From assembly GCA_947455455.1 (NCBI GenBank), contig CANGOE010000009.1:1-55589 (forward strand): a stretch of DNA of 55,589 nt, in the 5' to 3' direction. The notes under the pieces are model-generated. The model did not search any database, had not been told where the DNA came from, and worked only from the letters and a program-made list of their open reading frames with translations. Shown one piece after another: positions 18,625 through 28,407 of this stretch (position 1 is its first letter; every line of letters starts with the position of its first letter). The stretch comes from Hyphomicrobiales bacterium. GTDB lineage: Bacteria > Pseudomonadota > Alphaproteobacteria > Rhizobiales > Beijerinckiaceae. The position numbers and the translations under genes were made by a program.

Positions 18625-19758
18625 ATGGATATGCTTTTGAATTTTTTGCACGCGACAGCCGGTTATCTGGTCCCGTTTTTGACTTTGACGATTGTGATCG
18701 TTTTTATCCATGAAATGGGTCATTTCTTGACCGCCCGCTATTTCGGCGTGACGGTTGAAGCCTTTTCAATCGGTTTCGGACCGGAATTGCTCCATTGGCA
18801 TGACCGCTACAATACCCGTTGGCGCATTGCGTTGATCCCATTGGGTGGTTACGTGAAGTTTATCGGTGATGCCGATGCCTCCAGCAAGCCTGATCCCGAT
18901 GCGGTGGTTGATTCGGGTGCTGTGACCCTGAATTCGCGGCCCTTGAGCGAGCGCGCATGGATTGTGGCGGCCGGCCCTCTGGCCAATTTCATCCTGACCA
19001 TCGTCTTGCTGTCCGGTAATGCCTATGTGGTCGGCTCGGATCATCTGGTGCCGCGCATCGAATCCGTTCTGCCGGACCAGCCAGCCGACAGGGCAGGTAT
19101 GAAACCGGGTGATGTCATTGTTTCGATCAACAATACACCCGTGTTGGATTTTGCCGAGGTACAAGGTTTCATCTCCTCCAATGCAGGCAAAAGCCTTGAA
19201 GTGGTTGTTGATCGGGGCGGGCGGGAAATTCCATTGATCGTCACCCCTGTCAGCGTCCAGAGATCGGGCTTGCTGTCATCTTTCCCGCTGGGGCGGATCG
19301 GCATTACTGTTTTGCCAAAGGCCGAAAATTTCATCAAACAGGACTATGGGCCAATCGAGGCCCTCGGTTATGGCATGCACCAGACCTATGCCATGGCGGT
19401 CAGCAATATTCAGGGCATTGCCACGTTGCTTGTGGGCAGTGGTTCCATCAAGGATGTGGCCGGACCCGTGACCATTGCCGAAATATCCAAAAAAACGGCA
19501 GATGCCGGACTGTCGTCCTTTATCCTGTGGGTGGCAGGCATTTCGCTGGCCATTGGCGTGGTCAATTTGCTTCCGATTCCGATCCTTGATGGCGGCCATC
19601 TGATGTTTTACGCGATTGAGGGCATGCTGAAGCGTCCGATTGATCCGGCAACAGTATCTTTCTGCTATCGTATTGGCATGTTTGTGGTTTTGAGCCTGAT
19701 GGGTCTGGGGCTGTTTTCCGATGGTCTCAGATGGGGGCAGGCGCTCAATCTATTTTAA
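18625..19758 (+). CDS. rseP: RseP/S2P-family site-2 zinc metalloprotease
   Basis: A 377-residue intramembrane protease. The zinc motif HEMGH is at residues 29-33 in the first helix. A single PDZ domain is recognisable around residues 125-200 (PADRAGMKPGDVIVSINNTPV). The third zinc ligand motif LLPIPILDGGHL lies near 330. E. coli RseP cleaves anti-sigma factor RseA and has two PDZ domains; the substrate here is unknown. It lies 51 bases after dxr and 146 bases before bamA. Confidence 0.94.
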   Translation: MDMLLNFLHATAGYLVPFLTLTIVIVFIHEMGHFLTARYFGVTVEAFSIGFGPELLHWHDRYNTRWRIALIPLGGYVKFIGDADASSKPDPDAVVDSGAVTLNSRPLSERAWIVAAGPLANFILTIVLLSGNAYVVGSDHLVPRIESVLPDQPADRAGMKPGDVIVSINNTPVLDFAEVQGFISSNAGKSLEVVVDRGGREIPLIVTPVSVQRSGLLSSFPLGRIGITVLPKAENFIKQDYGPIEALGYGMHQTYAMAVSNIQGIATLLVGSGSIKDVAGPVTIAEISKKTADAGLSSFILWVAGISLAIGVVNLLPIPILDGGHLMFYAIEGMLKRPIDPATVSFCYRIGMFVVLSLMGLGLFSDGLRWGQALNLF

Positions 19759-19904
19759 GTCACTGTTAAACACGTTGATGCGTAAGGGTGATTTTGTCCC
19801 GTGCCGACACACCTCTACGCTTCACTTATGGTAAAAAAGCGATTAGAAGAGTGATGGGTTAAATTGCGACCGCTACGCATACCGAAGTCATAAGGTGAAA
19901 TAAT

Positions 19905-22325
19905 ATGGTTCAATCTGTTCAGGCCAAGGGCAAATACCGTCAGGCTATTTTAGCGACGGCAGGAATTTTGGCGTTTTTTGGATCATCCATTGCAGCTTAT
20001 GCGCAATCGGTCGTGGTACAGGGCAATAAGCGTGTCGAGACCGAGACGATCCGCTCTTATGTAACCGATCAATCGCCCGACCAGGCCAAGCGCGACCTGA
20101 TGCAGACCGGTTTGTTTGCCAATGTCGAAGTCAGCCGTCGCGGCAATCAAACGGTTGTGACCGTTCGTGAAAACGAAGTCGTCAACCGCGTTGTCTTCGA
20201 GGGCAACAAGAAAATCAAATCCGATGTGTTGCAGGGTGAAGTCCAGCTGAAAGAGCGTGGTGCATTTTCGCAATCGGTGATGGATATGGATCTGGCCCGT
20301 GTCCGCGAAATCTATATGCGCGGCGGTCGCGCCAATGCCACCATTTCAGCACGCACTGTTTCGCTTGAAAATGGTCGCGTCGATGTGGTCTTTACCATTA
20401 ACGAAGGTGACAAGACCGGCGTGAAGTCGATCAACTTTGCCGGAAACCATGTTTATTCGGCCGGTCGTCTGCGTGACCAGATGACGACGACCGAGAGCAA
20501 TCTGATGTCGTGGGTTAAAACCTCGGACGTTTATGATCCGGACCGGATTGCCGCCGATCTTGAATTGATCCGCCGCTATTACCTTAAAAACGGTTATGCC
20601 GATTTCCGTGTTCTTGGCACTGAAGCCAAGTTGCTGGAAGACAAGTCGGGCTATGATATCACGATCACCGTTGATGAAGGCGCGCAATACAAGGTGGGCT
20701 CGGTCAATGTCGACTCACGTATCTCCGATATTCCGTCTTCAAGCCTGTTGACTCTCGCCCGTACCTCGACCGGCGATGTGTATTCGGTTGATCAGGTGGA
20801 CAAGACCCTTGTTGCAATGACAACAGCCGCGGCCAGCCGTGGTTATGCTTTTGCCCAGGTTCGTCCCCGTGGCGAACGTGTTACGGCGGACAACAGCATC
20901 AACATCACCTATGTGATCGAAGAAGGTCCCCGTGTTTACATCGAGCGCATCAATGTGCGTGGCAATGTGCGGACGCGTGACGAGGTGATCCGTCGTGAAT
21001 TCGACCTCGGTGAAGGCGATGCCTATAACAAGGTGTTGGTTGACCGTGCCGAGCGCCGTTTGAAGAACCTGAACTATTTCAAGACTGTCCGTATCACCAA
21101 CGAACCGGGTACAACGCCTGATCGTGTTGTGATCAATGTGGATGTGGAAGACCAGCCTACCGGCCAGTTCTCGGTGTCAGCCGGTTATTCGACCTCTGAT
21201 GGTGTGATTGGTGAAGTGGCTGTGCAGGAAACCAACTTCCGCGGCACGGGCCAGTTTGCACGCCTGTCGGGTTCGTTGGGGCAGTATTCCAACGGTGTCG
21301 AATTCAACTTCACCGAGCCTTATTTCATGGGCCAGCGTTTGGCCGCCGGTTTCGACCTGTTCACCAAATATTCGGATAACAGCCGCTACACCTATTACAA
21401 TGTCCGCAACACGGGCGGTGCCTTGCGTGTCGGCTTCGCTTTGACCGAAGAAGTCATGATGCAGGTTCGTTATGCGCTTTATCAGTCCGATATCCGCATC
21501 CCGAACACGGCAACCCATCCTTATAATGACTGTTCCTATCCAATATCGGGCGTTGCTGGTGATCCTTCTGTGATCGGTAACAACGGCTGTCTTGCCAATG
21601 GTGAAGCCTCTCTCGCCATGAAAGAAGCGCAGGGCACTTCGATGGTGTCGATGCCCGGCTATACGCTGAGCTACAACACGCTCGACAACAACAAGAACCC
21701 GCGCGCCGGTCTCTATGCCGAATTGAAGCAGGACTTTGCCGGTGCTGGTGGCGACTCAAAATATATCCGTTCATCAACCGAAGTGCGCATGTATCGTGAA
21801 ATCACCGATGACTTTGTCGGCATGATCAAGGGGACAGCCGGTTATATCTATGGCAACAATCTGCGCGTGATTGATAACTTCAATCTGGGCCCATCACTGG
21901 TTCGCGGCTTTGCATCCGGTGGTATCGGTCCACGCGACGTCAGCCCCGGGATCAATTCCAGCATGAACTCGCTGGGTGGCACCACTTTCGTTGGCGGTAC
22001 TGCTGAAGTGCAATTCCCTGTCTTTGGTCTACCCAAAGATATCGGCATGAAAATGGCTGTGTTTGCCGATGCCGGAACGCTGTTCGGATATGAAGGCAAG
22101 CGTGACTTCAGTGATTTTTGCCCATCGGGTTGCTCGGCTTATTATGCCGCCAACAATACCCATTTGACGGTGCATGACTCGAGCATGATCCGTTCATCGG
22201 TCGGTACCAGTCTGATCTGGTCCTCGCCGCTTGGTCCGATCCGCTTCGATTTCGCAAAAGCACTGACCAAAGACCAGTATGACCGGACCCAGTTCTTCCG
22301 GTTCTCCGGTGGTACTTCTTTCTGA
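19905..22325 (+). CDS. bamA: Outer membrane protein assembly factor BamA
   Basis: An 806-residue Omp85 protein that inserts beta-barrel proteins into the outer membrane. A signal peptide with a hydrophobic core (AILATAGILAFFGSSIAAYA) is probably cut near residue 33, after AYA. Five POTRA repeats follow, to about residue 410, then a 16-strand barrel. The conserved loop-6 motif VRGF is present (SLVRGFASGGIGPRD) and the chain ends in phenylalanine (FSGGTSF), the C-terminal outer-membrane signal. AAGGTG lies before ATG 19905. The 146-base gap upstream, with no clear terminator, probably holds its own promoter. Confidence 0.97.
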   Translation: MVQSVQAKGKYRQAILATAGILAFFGSSIAAYAQSVVVQGNKRVETETIRSYVTDQSPDQAKRDLMQTGLFANVEVSRRGNQTVVTVRENEVVNRVVFEGNKKIKSDVLQGEVQLKERGAFSQSVMDMDLARVREIYMRGGRANATISARTVSLENGRVDVVFTINEGDKTGVKSINFAGNHVYSAGRLRDQMTTTESNLMSWVKTSDVYDPDRIAADLELIRRYYLKNGYADFRVLGTEAKLLEDKSGYDITITVDEGAQYKVGSVNVDSRISDIPSSSLLTLARTSTGDVYSVDQVDKTLVAMTTAAASRGYAFAQVRPRGERVTADNSINITYVIEEGPRVYIERINVRGNVRTRDEVIRREFDLGEGDAYNKVLVDRAERRLKNLNYFKTVRITNEPGTTPDRVVINVDVEDQPTGQFSVSAGYSTSDGVIGEVAVQETNFRGTGQFARLSGSLGQYSNGVEFNFTEPYFMGQRLAAGFDLFTKYSDNSRYTYYNVRNTGGALRVGFALTEEVMMQVRYALYQSDIRIPNTATHPYNDCSYPISGVAGDPSVIGNNGCLANGEASLAMKEAQGTSMVSMPGYTLSYNTLDNNKNPRAGLYAELKQDFAGAGGDSKYIRSSTEVRMYREITDDFVGMIKGTAGYIYGNNLRVIDNFNLGPSLVRGFASGGIGPRDVSPGINSSMNSLGGTTFVGGTAEVQFPVFGLPKDIGMKMAVFADAGTLFGYEGKRDFSDFCPSGCSAYYAANNTHLTVHDSSMIRSSVGTSLIWSSPLGPIRFDFAKALTKDQYDRTQFFRFSGGTSF

Positions 22326-22375
22326 TCCTGATTTGATCAGCTCGGATATGGCCGGGCTAGGGAGCTTGGCAACTG

Positions 22376-23464
22376 ATGGATGAAGTCTGTTTTTTTACTG
22401 CGAATGCAGACTTCACCCTCGGACATCTCGCCGAATTGCTCGGCCTTGAAGTCCCCAAGGGTTTCAAGGCCGATTTTCTTTTGACAGGTGTCTCGCCGCT
22501 TGATTCGGCCCAAGCGCACCATTTGTCCTTTCTTGACAATCCTGCCTATGCGGCAACCGCTCATCAGACCAAGGCCAGCGCTGTCATTGTCGGTGAAAAA
22601 CTGGCGGATAAACTTCCCTCCACCTGTGCCGTATTTGTCATCAAGGATCCCTATCGGGCCTTTGCACGGGCTTGTTCGTCGATGTTTCCTGCCGCCTTGC
22701 GGCCGGAGCCGATTTTTTCAGGGACAGGCATTTCACCAGGTTCCTTTATCCATCCCGATGCCCGCCTTGAACATGGCGTAACGGTTGACCCTTCGGTTGT
22801 GATTGGTCCGCATGCCGAAATCGGTTCGGGCAGTGTGATCTGTGCGGGGGCTGTCATTGGCCCGCATGTCCGGTTGGGTCGCAATGTCACCATCGGGGCA
22901 GGGGCAACCATCGTGCATACGCTTGTCGGCAATGATGTGATCATCCATGCCGGCGCCCGCATCGGGCAGGATGGTTTCGGTTTTGCCATGGGTGCGCAGG
23001 GACATTTGAAAGTGCCGCAGGTCGGCCGCGTGATCATTCAGGATCGCGTTGAAATCGGTGCGAATACCACCATCGATCGCGGGGCCAACCGCGATACGAT
23101 TGTTGGCGAAGGCACTAAAATCGATAATCTCGTGCAAATCGGCCATAATGTCGTGATCGGTCGCCATTGTGTCATCGTGTCGCAGGTCGGTATTTCCGGT
23201 TCGACCCGTTTGGGTGATTATGTGGTGATGGGTGGCCAATCCGGTTCGGTTGGTCATGTTACCATCGGAACCGGTGCCCAAATTGCCGGAACGGCCAGTG
23301 TTTCGGGTGATATTCCGCCCGGTGAGCGTTGGGGCGGCACACCGGCCCGTCCATTGCGCCAATGGGGGCGCGAATTGGCGACATTGCAATCCTTGGCCAA
23401 GCGGGGCGGTGCAGGGCTCAAGGCATTTAAGGCTCAACCCACGACTGATAAGGGTGAAGAATGA
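22376..23464 (+). CDS. lpxD: UDP-3-O-(3-hydroxyacyl)glucosamine N-acyltransferase
   Basis: A 362-residue enzyme, the third step of lipid A synthesis. It has an N-terminal uridine-binding domain (about 1-105), then a left-handed beta-helix of hexapeptide repeats (for example [20 protein letters not shown]), the catalytic-histidine block [27 protein letters not shown], and a C-terminal helix. bamA and lpxD are adjacent here without the skp gene often found between them in gammaproteobacteria. Start ATG 22376 follows AGGGAG. The stop overlaps fabZ (ATGA). Confidence 0.97.
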   Translation: MDEVCFFTANADFTLGHLAELLGLEVPKGFKADFLLTGVSPLDSAQAHHLSFLDNPAYAATAHQTKASAVIVGEKLADKLPSTCAVFVIKDPYRAFARACSSMFPAALRPEPIFSGTGISPGSFIHPDARLEHGVTVDPSVVIGPHAEIGSGSVICAGAVIGPHVRLGRNVTIGAGATIVHTLVGNDVIIHAGARIGQDGFGFAMGAQGHLKVPQVGRVIIQDRVEIGANTTIDRGANRDTIVGEGTKIDNLVQIGHNVVIGRHCVIVSQVGISGSTRLGDYVVMGGQSGSVGHVTIGTGAQIAGTASVSGDIPPGERWGGTPARPLRQWGRELATLQSLAKRGGAGLKAFKAQPTTDKGEE

Positions 23465-23943
23465 GTGATTCCGATATGACGACGCAGACACCAACCAAGG
23501 TTTTGGGCTCGGTTGATATCAAGCGGATTCTTGAATTGCTTCCGCATCGCTATCCGTTTTTGCTGGTCGACCGGATCATCGAGATGGATGGTGACGATTC
23601 TTGCATCGGCATCAAGAATGTCACGATGAACGAGCCGCAATTTACCGGCCATTTTCCGCAGCAGCCTGTCATGCCCGGCGTGATGCTGATCGAGGGCATG
23701 GCCCAGACTGCCGGTGCTTTGTGCGTCTGGTCGATGACCGATGGCCGTAAGCCCAAACTGGTCTATTTCATGACCATCGACAATGCGAAATTCCGCAAAC
23801 CGGTAGAGCCGGGAGATACGGTTGAATTCCACATGAAAAAGCTCAAACAGCGGGGCAATATGTGGTGGTATCGAGGCACCGCCAAAGTGGCAGGTGTCAC
23901 AGTTTGCGAAGCCGATGTCAGTGCCATGCTGGTTTTGGAGTAG
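23461..23943 (+). CDS. fabZ: 3-hydroxyacyl-[acyl-carrier-protein] dehydratase FabZ
   Basis: A 160-residue hot-dog-fold dehydratase of fatty-acid elongation, drawing on the same 3-hydroxyacyl-ACP pool as LpxA and LpxD. Catalytic residues are visible: His64 in [14 protein letters not shown] and Glu78 in [23 protein letters not shown] is the N-terminal family motif. It overlaps lpxD by four bases. Confidence 0.97.
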   Translation: MSDSDMTTQTPTKVLGSVDIKRILELLPHRYPFLLVDRIIEMDGDDSCIGIKNVTMNEPQFTGHFPQQPVMPGVMLIEGMAQTAGALCVWSMTDGRKPKLVYFMTIDNAKFRKPVEPGDTVEFHMKKLKQRGNMWWYRGTAKVAGVTVCEADVSAMLVLE

Positions 23944-23948
23944 AACAG

Positions 23949-24752
23949 TTGAGCACCATCCATCCCCTTTCGGTTGTTGATCCTGCCGCGCAACTTGGTG
24001 CGAATGTCAGCATCGGCCCATTCTGTACAGTCGGTCCGCATGCGGTACTGGGTGATGGTGTCGAGCTTTTGAGCCATGCCGTTGTTGCCGGTCGCACCAC
24101 CATAGGTGCGCGCACCAAGATCTTTCCCTTTGCCTCGGTGGGTCATCAACCGCAGGATCTGAAGTTCCATGGGGAGCCTTCGACGCTGGATATCGGCAGT
24201 GATTGCCTGATCCGCGAAGGGGTGACCATGAATCCCGGTACCGAGGGTGGTGGCATGGTCACAAAGGTTGGTGATCGTTGCACGTTTCTGGCCAATGCCC
24301 ATGTTGCCCATGATTGTATTGTCGGCAATGACGTGATCTTTTCCAACAATGTGATGCTGGCCGGCCATTGCCATGTCGGGGATTTTGCCATTATCGGCGG
24401 CGGGGCGGCTGTTCACCAATTTTGCCGCATCGGTTCTCATGCCTTTATCGGCGGCATGTCGGCTGTTGAAAACGACGTGATTCCCTACGGGATTGCCATC
24501 GGCAACCGCGCCCATCTAGCGGGCTTGAACATTGTCGGCTTGAAGCGTCGCGGTTTTGACCGTGATGTGATCCATGCCATCCGTCGCGCCTATCGTTTGC
24601 TGTTTGCCGATGAAGGCACTTTGCAAGAGCGGATGGATGATGTCGAAAACGAGTTTTCGGCGCATGCAACCGTGCATGAAATCATCGGTTTTATCCGTCA
24701 GGGCGGCAATCGTAGCGTCTGCACGCCGCGTGATGCCCATCATGATGCCTGA
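23949..24752 (+). CDS. lpxA: Acyl-ACP--UDP-N-acetylglucosamine O-acyltransferase
   Basis: A 267-residue trimeric beta-helix acyltransferase, the first step of lipid A synthesis. The start is read as TTG 23949: GGAG (23937-23940) lies eight bases before it and the product then begins STIHPLSVVDPAAQLG, the family N-terminus; no in-frame ATG fits. Hexapeptide repeats run through the first 190 residues, with the catalytic block LANAHVAHDCIVGNDVIFSNN, QPQDLKFHGE for nucleotide binding and the C-terminal helical domain GLKRRGFDRDVIHAIRRAYR. Confidence 0.95.
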   Translation: MSTIHPLSVVDPAAQLGANVSIGPFCTVGPHAVLGDGVELLSHAVVAGRTTIGARTKIFPFASVGHQPQDLKFHGEPSTLDIGSDCLIREGVTMNPGTEGGGMVTKVGDRCTFLANAHVAHDCIVGNDVIFSNNVMLAGHCHVGDFAIIGGGAAVHQFCRIGSHAFIGGMSAVENDVIPYGIAIGNRAHLAGLNIVGLKRRGFDRDVIHAIRRAYRLLFADEGTLQERMDDVENEFSAHATVHEIIGFIRQGGNRSVCTPRDAHHDA

Positions 24753-25623
24753 CACCCTTGCCCCCGCTGATCGCCGTTTGGCGATTATCGCAGGCGGGGG
24801 CGATTTTCCGTTTGAAGTGTTTCACGCGAGCCAGCGTCATGGCTATCACCCCTGTTTTTTTGCCTTGCGCGGTTTTGCCGGAAAACAGGTGAGGGCGCAT
24901 CGCGGCACCTGTCTTGTCGATATGCTCAATCCGACGGATCTAATTGCGCGATTAAAGCAATTCAATCCCGTTGGCGTGGTGCTGGCCGGACATGTCAGCC
25001 GCCCCAATCCCTCGCTTCTGATTTCAGCCTTTTCCGCCTTGCGACATCAGGACGAGTTGCGGCAGGTGTTCGGCGAAGGTGATGACCATGTTCTGGTCCG
25101 CGTTATCCGCCTGCTGGAAGATCAGGGCTTTTCGGTACTGGGCATCGATACCGTTGCCCCTGACCTGTTATGTCCCGATGCTGTTTTGACCAAATCGAAG
25201 CCAGACGAGGCTGACTGGCAAGCCATCCGCAATGGCTTTTCTCTGCTCGAAGCACTGTCCCCCTTCGATTGCGGTCAAGCCATGGTGTGTCAGGGCCAAC
25301 GGATTCTGGCGGTTGAAGGGCCGGAAGGCACCGATGCCATGGTCAAGCGCGCTACCCAGCGTCCGCGCTGGTTTGATTGGTCCAAACAGGATCTCAGCCC
25401 CAAATTTCTGGTTAAAACCGCCAAACGCGATCAGGAGCGTCGTGCCGATCTGCCCGCTGTCGGCCCGCGCACCATCCAGATCTGTGCCAAGTCAGGCATC
25501 AAAGGCCTTGCTTTGGGGGCAGGCTCGGTTGTGATGATAGACCGTGCCATGATGATCAGGGAGGCCGATCGGGCTGGGCTTTTTATTGTCGGGGCGCAGT
25601 CAGGTGGCAAGCATGGCCGGTAA
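24742..25623 (+). CDS. lpxI: UDP-2,3-diacylglucosamine diphosphatase LpxI
   Basis: A 293-residue DUF1009-family enzyme hydrolysing UDP-diacylglucosamine to lipid X; it replaces the unrelated LpxH in alphaproteobacteria. Motifs: LAIIAGGGDFPFEV at the N-terminus, GVVLAGHVSRPNP near residue 85, and in the C-terminal domain GTDAMVKRATQRPRWF and GPRTIQICAKSGIKGLALGAGSVVMIDR. The start is ambiguous: ATGs at 24733, 24742 and 24745 all lie in the end of lpxA, and none has a clear ribosome site. Re-initiation after lpxA is likely. Confidence 0.93.
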   Translation: MMPDTLAPADRRLAIIAGGGDFPFEVFHASQRHGYHPCFFALRGFAGKQVRAHRGTCLVDMLNPTDLIARLKQFNPVGVVLAGHVSRPNPSLLISAFSALRHQDELRQVFGEGDDHVLVRVIRLLEDQGFSVLGIDTVAPDLLCPDAVLTKSKPDEADWQAIRNGFSLLEALSPFDCGQAMVCQGQRILAVEGPEGTDAMVKRATQRPRWFDWSKQDLSPKFLVKTAKRDQERRADLPAVGPRTIQICAKSGIKGLALGAGSVVMIDRAMMIREADRAGLFIVGAQSGGKHGR

Positions 25624-26767
25624 GCCGCTCACCATAGCCCTGATAGCCGGTGAGACATCGGGCGATCAACTCGGTTTCAAGCTGATGCAATCATTGCGTC
25701 TCCTCTCACCCGATTGCCGTTTTATCGGCGTCGGTGGCGAGCGGATGACTGAGGAGGGGTTGGATAGCCTGTTTCCGATATCCGATATTGCCGTGATGGG
25801 TATTCTCCCGGTTCTGGCCCGCCTGCCTTTGGTGTTGCGGCGGATCAGGGAAACCGCTGATTTCATCATAGCCAGCCAGCCTGATGCGCTGGTGATTATC
25901 GACAGTCCCGATTTTACCCATCGTGTGGCCAAACGTGTGCGGCAGGTCAGACCGGATATTCCGATCATTAATGATGTCAGCCCGACCGTTTGGGCATGGC
26001 GGCCGGGTCGTGCGGCCAAGATGCGTGCCTATATCGATCACGTGCTGGCTTTGTTGCCCTTCGAGCCCGAAGCGCATCAGCGGCTTGGCGGTCCCCCTTG
26101 CACCTATATCGGGCATCCGTTGATCGAGCGGCTTGATGAATTCCGCCCCAATGGGGATGAAGCACAAAGACGTGCCGCAAAGCCGCCGATTGTTCTGGTT
26201 CTGCCCGGGAGTCGGCGCGGCGAAATTGCCCGCCTGATGGCTCCGTTTGGCGAAGCAATTGCTCTTTTATCCCAGCACTATGCCGAACCGATTGATTTTG
26301 TCCTGCCTGCCGTCAGTCATGTCGAAGCCAATATCCGCCATGCCATGCAGGATTGGCCGGTCAAACCTCGCATCGTGCTCGGCGAGGCCGATAAATATGC
26401 CGCTTTCCGGACAGCGCGCTGTGCGCTGGCGGCTTCAGGCACTGTCACCCTCGAATTGGCGCTGGCTGGCGTGCCGCAAGTGGTGGGCTATCGTGTGTCG
26501 ATCCTTGAAGCGCAGTTGCGCCATTTAATTCAGGTTTCGACGATTGTCCTGCCCAATCTGATCCTCGGTCACAATGCCGTGCCGGAATTTCTGCAAGAGG
26601 ATTGCAACGGCCCGACCCTTGCCAAGGCCTTGTTGCCCTTGTTGTCGGAGACACCGGAACGTGCGGCCCAGTTAGCGGCCACCCGCGAGCTGGACCAGCG
26701 CATGGCGGTTTCCGTGCCGCCCAGCACCGGCGCGGCACGCATTATTGCCTCACTCATCAAACAATAA
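25613..26767 (+). CDS. lpxB: Lipid-A-disaccharide synthase
   Basis: A 384-residue GT19 glycosyltransferase joining UDP-diacylglucosamine to lipid X. Recognisable blocks: IALIAGETSGDQLG at the N-terminus, FIGVGGERM, DSPDFTHRVAKRVR, NDVSPTVWAWRPGRAAKM near residue 130, CTYIGHPLIERL, VLPGSRRGEIAR, and ALAASGTVTLELALAGVPQVVGYR. It starts at ATG 25613 inside the last codons of lpxI, with AGGTGG upstream, and closes the envelope cluster before convergent gltA. Confidence 0.96.
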   Translation: MAGKPLTIALIAGETSGDQLGFKLMQSLRLLSPDCRFIGVGGERMTEEGLDSLFPISDIAVMGILPVLARLPLVLRRIRETADFIIASQPDALVIIDSPDFTHRVAKRVRQVRPDIPIINDVSPTVWAWRPGRAAKMRAYIDHVLALLPFEPEAHQRLGGPPCTYIGHPLIERLDEFRPNGDEAQRRAAKPPIVLVLPGSRRGEIARLMAPFGEAIALLSQHYAEPIDFVLPAVSHVEANIRHAMQDWPVKPRIVLGEADKYAAFRTARCALAASGTVTLELALAGVPQVVGYRVSILEAQLRHLIQVSTIVLPNLILGHNAVPEFLQEDCNGPTLAKALLPLLSETPERAAQLAATRELDQRMAVSVPPSTGAARIIASLIKQ

Positions 26768-26791
26768 AAAAGGGCGGGATTGCTCCCGCCC
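26766..26791 (-). terminator. Intrinsic terminator of gltA (shared convergent hairpin)
   Basis: Eight-pair stem GGGCGGGA (26772-26779) with TCCCGCCC (26784-26791) around TTGC. Read on the minus strand it is followed by six T (six A at 26766-26771), fitting termination of gltA. On the plus strand no T run follows, so it would stop lpxB transcripts less efficiently. Confidence 0.85.
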
Positions 26792-26815
26792 TGATCAATA
26801 TCTCACCAATGGCGC

Positions 26816-28099
26816 TTAGCGCTTGTTGGTGGGAACATATTCGCGCTTGGCATAGCCGGTATAGAGTTGGCGCGGACGGCCGATCTTCTGGCCCGGATCT
26901 TCGATCATTTCTTTCCATTGTGCGATCCAGCCGACGGTACGGGCCAGAGCGAACAACACGGTGAACATCGAGGTCGGGAAGCCCATCGCCTTCAGCGTAA
27001 TGCCCGAATAGAAATCGATGTTCGGATAGAGCTTGCGCTCGACGAAATATTCGTCGGTCAATGCAATCCGTTCGAGTTCGACGGCCACATCCAGCAAGGG
27101 ATCCTTGCTGCCGACCGCTTTGAGCACATCATGCGTGGTCTTCTGCATGATTTTGGCGCGGGGATCGTAGTTCTTGTACACGCGATGGCCGAAGCCCATC
27201 AGACGGAACGGATCGTTCTTGTCCTTGGCGCGAGCGATGAACTGGGGAATGCGATCCACTGTGCCAATTTCTTCCAGCATTTTCAATGCGGCTTCATTGG
27301 CACCACCATGGGCAGGGCCCCACAGGCAGGCAATACCGGCGGCGATACATGCGAACGGATTGGCGCCCGATGACCCGGCCAGACGGACGGTCGAGGTCGA
27401 TGCATTCTGTTCGTGATCGGCGTGCAGGATGAAGATCCGGTCCAGCGCCTTGGAAAGCACCGGATTGACCTGATAGTCTTCACAAGGCACAGCAAAGCAC
27501 ATGCGCAGGAAGTTGGAGGTATAATCCAGATCATTCTGCGGATAGACGAAGGGCTGGCCGATCGAATATTTATAGGCCATTGCGGCCAAGGTCGGCATTT
27601 TCGCAACCATACGCATGGATGCGATCATCCGCTGTGTCGGGTCCGAAATGTCGGTCGAGTCATGATAGAAGGCCGACAAGGCACCCACCGAGGCTACCAT
27701 CACAGCCATCGGATGCGCATCGCGGCGGAAGCCCTGGAAGAAGCGCATCATCTGTTCATGCACCATGGTGTGGCGCGTGATGTGATGCACAAAATCGGCC
27801 TTCTGCGCGGCGGTTGGCAATTCGCCATACAGCAACAGATAGCAGGTTTCGAGGAAATCGCCGTTTTCGGCCAATTGCTCGATCGGATAACCGCGATGCA
27901 GGAGAATGCCTTCATCACCGTCGATATAGGTGATTTTCGATTCACAGCTGGCAGTCGAGGTAAAGCCGGGGTCGAATGTAAACATCCCCGTCTGACCATA
28001 GAGTTTGGCAATATCAACAACACTTGGACCGATGGTGCCGTCTTTGACTGGCATATCGACCTGATGCTCGTTCAACTCAAATTTCGCGGAAACGCTCAT
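26816..28099 (-). CDS. gltA: Citrate synthase
   Basis: A 427-residue type II (hexameric) citrate synthase, condensing oxaloacetate and acetyl-CoA in the TCA cycle. Motifs: [25 protein letters not shown], the active-site region [27 protein letters not shown], the catalytic-histidine loop [11 protein letters not shown], and [18 protein letters not shown] at 28099 gives the family N-terminus and has GGGGGT upstream; an ATG at 28132 (after AAAGGAG, only three bases away) would add 11 residues. The gene faces lpxB. Confidence 0.97.
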   Translation of the reverse strand: MSVSAKFELNEHQVDMPVKDGTIGPSVVDIAKLYGQTGMFTFDPGFTSTASCESKITYIDGDEGILLHRGYPIEQLAENGDFLETCYLLLYGELPTAAQKADFVHHITRHTMVHEQMMRFFQGFRRDAHPMAVMVASVGALSAFYHDSTDISDPTQRMIASMRMVAKMPTLAAMAYKYSIGQPFVYPQNDLDYTSNFLRMCFAVPCEDYQVNPVLSKALDRIFILHADHEQNASTSTVRLAGSSGANPFACIAAGIACLWGPAHGGANEAALKMLEEIGTVDRIPQFIARAKDKNDPFRLMGFGHRVYKNYDPRAKIMQKTTHDVLKAVGSKDPLLDVAVELERIALTDEYFVERKLYPNIDFYSGITLKAMGFPTSMFTVLFALARTVGWIAQWKEMIEDPGQKIGRPRQLYTGYAKREYVPTNKR

Positions 28100-28196
28100 A
28101 GCGGTACCCCCAATTACATGTTCCGATCTCATCAGCTCCTTTAGGAGGAACCACCCACTTAAACACCTCGTCATCTGTGGGAGATTGCGAGGACCG

Positions 28197-28225
28197 TATA
28201 AATAACCTTACGGGCCAATCATCAA
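28197..28225 (-). promoter_or_regulatory. Candidate gltA promoter
   Basis: On the minus strand TTGATG (28225-28220) and TTTATA (28202-28197) are 17 bases apart, about 100 bases before the gltA start. The rest of the 298-base gltA-gltX spacer shows no gene. Confidence 0.5.
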
Positions 28226-28383
28226 AAGCGATCACCCGTCAGGCCGAAGAAGAGAACAACCATTGCTCCCTAACGTAATTTCAAGCCCTGATCAACCAGA
28301 CCAATGATCAACATCGGCATGCGAAATTGGTATGACAGTGTGATCAGGTCCTGTTGGTGACGGCCTCGTTATGAAGCCTTTGT

Positions 28384-28407
28384 CAGCGCCTTGTTGGTCA
28401 GGCGCTG
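28384..28407 (-). other. Inverted repeat at the end of gltX
   Basis: CAGCGCC (28384-28390) and GGCGCTG (28401-28407) form a seven-pair stem spanning the gltX stop codon. No T run follows on either strand, so it is at best a weak or rho-assisted stop. Confidence 0.35.

Noticed and set aside
19759..19904. Small gene or clear promoter between rseP and bamA
   Set aside because: No frame with a ribosome site and no convincing -35/-10 pair was found, although a bamA promoter is likely in this gap.
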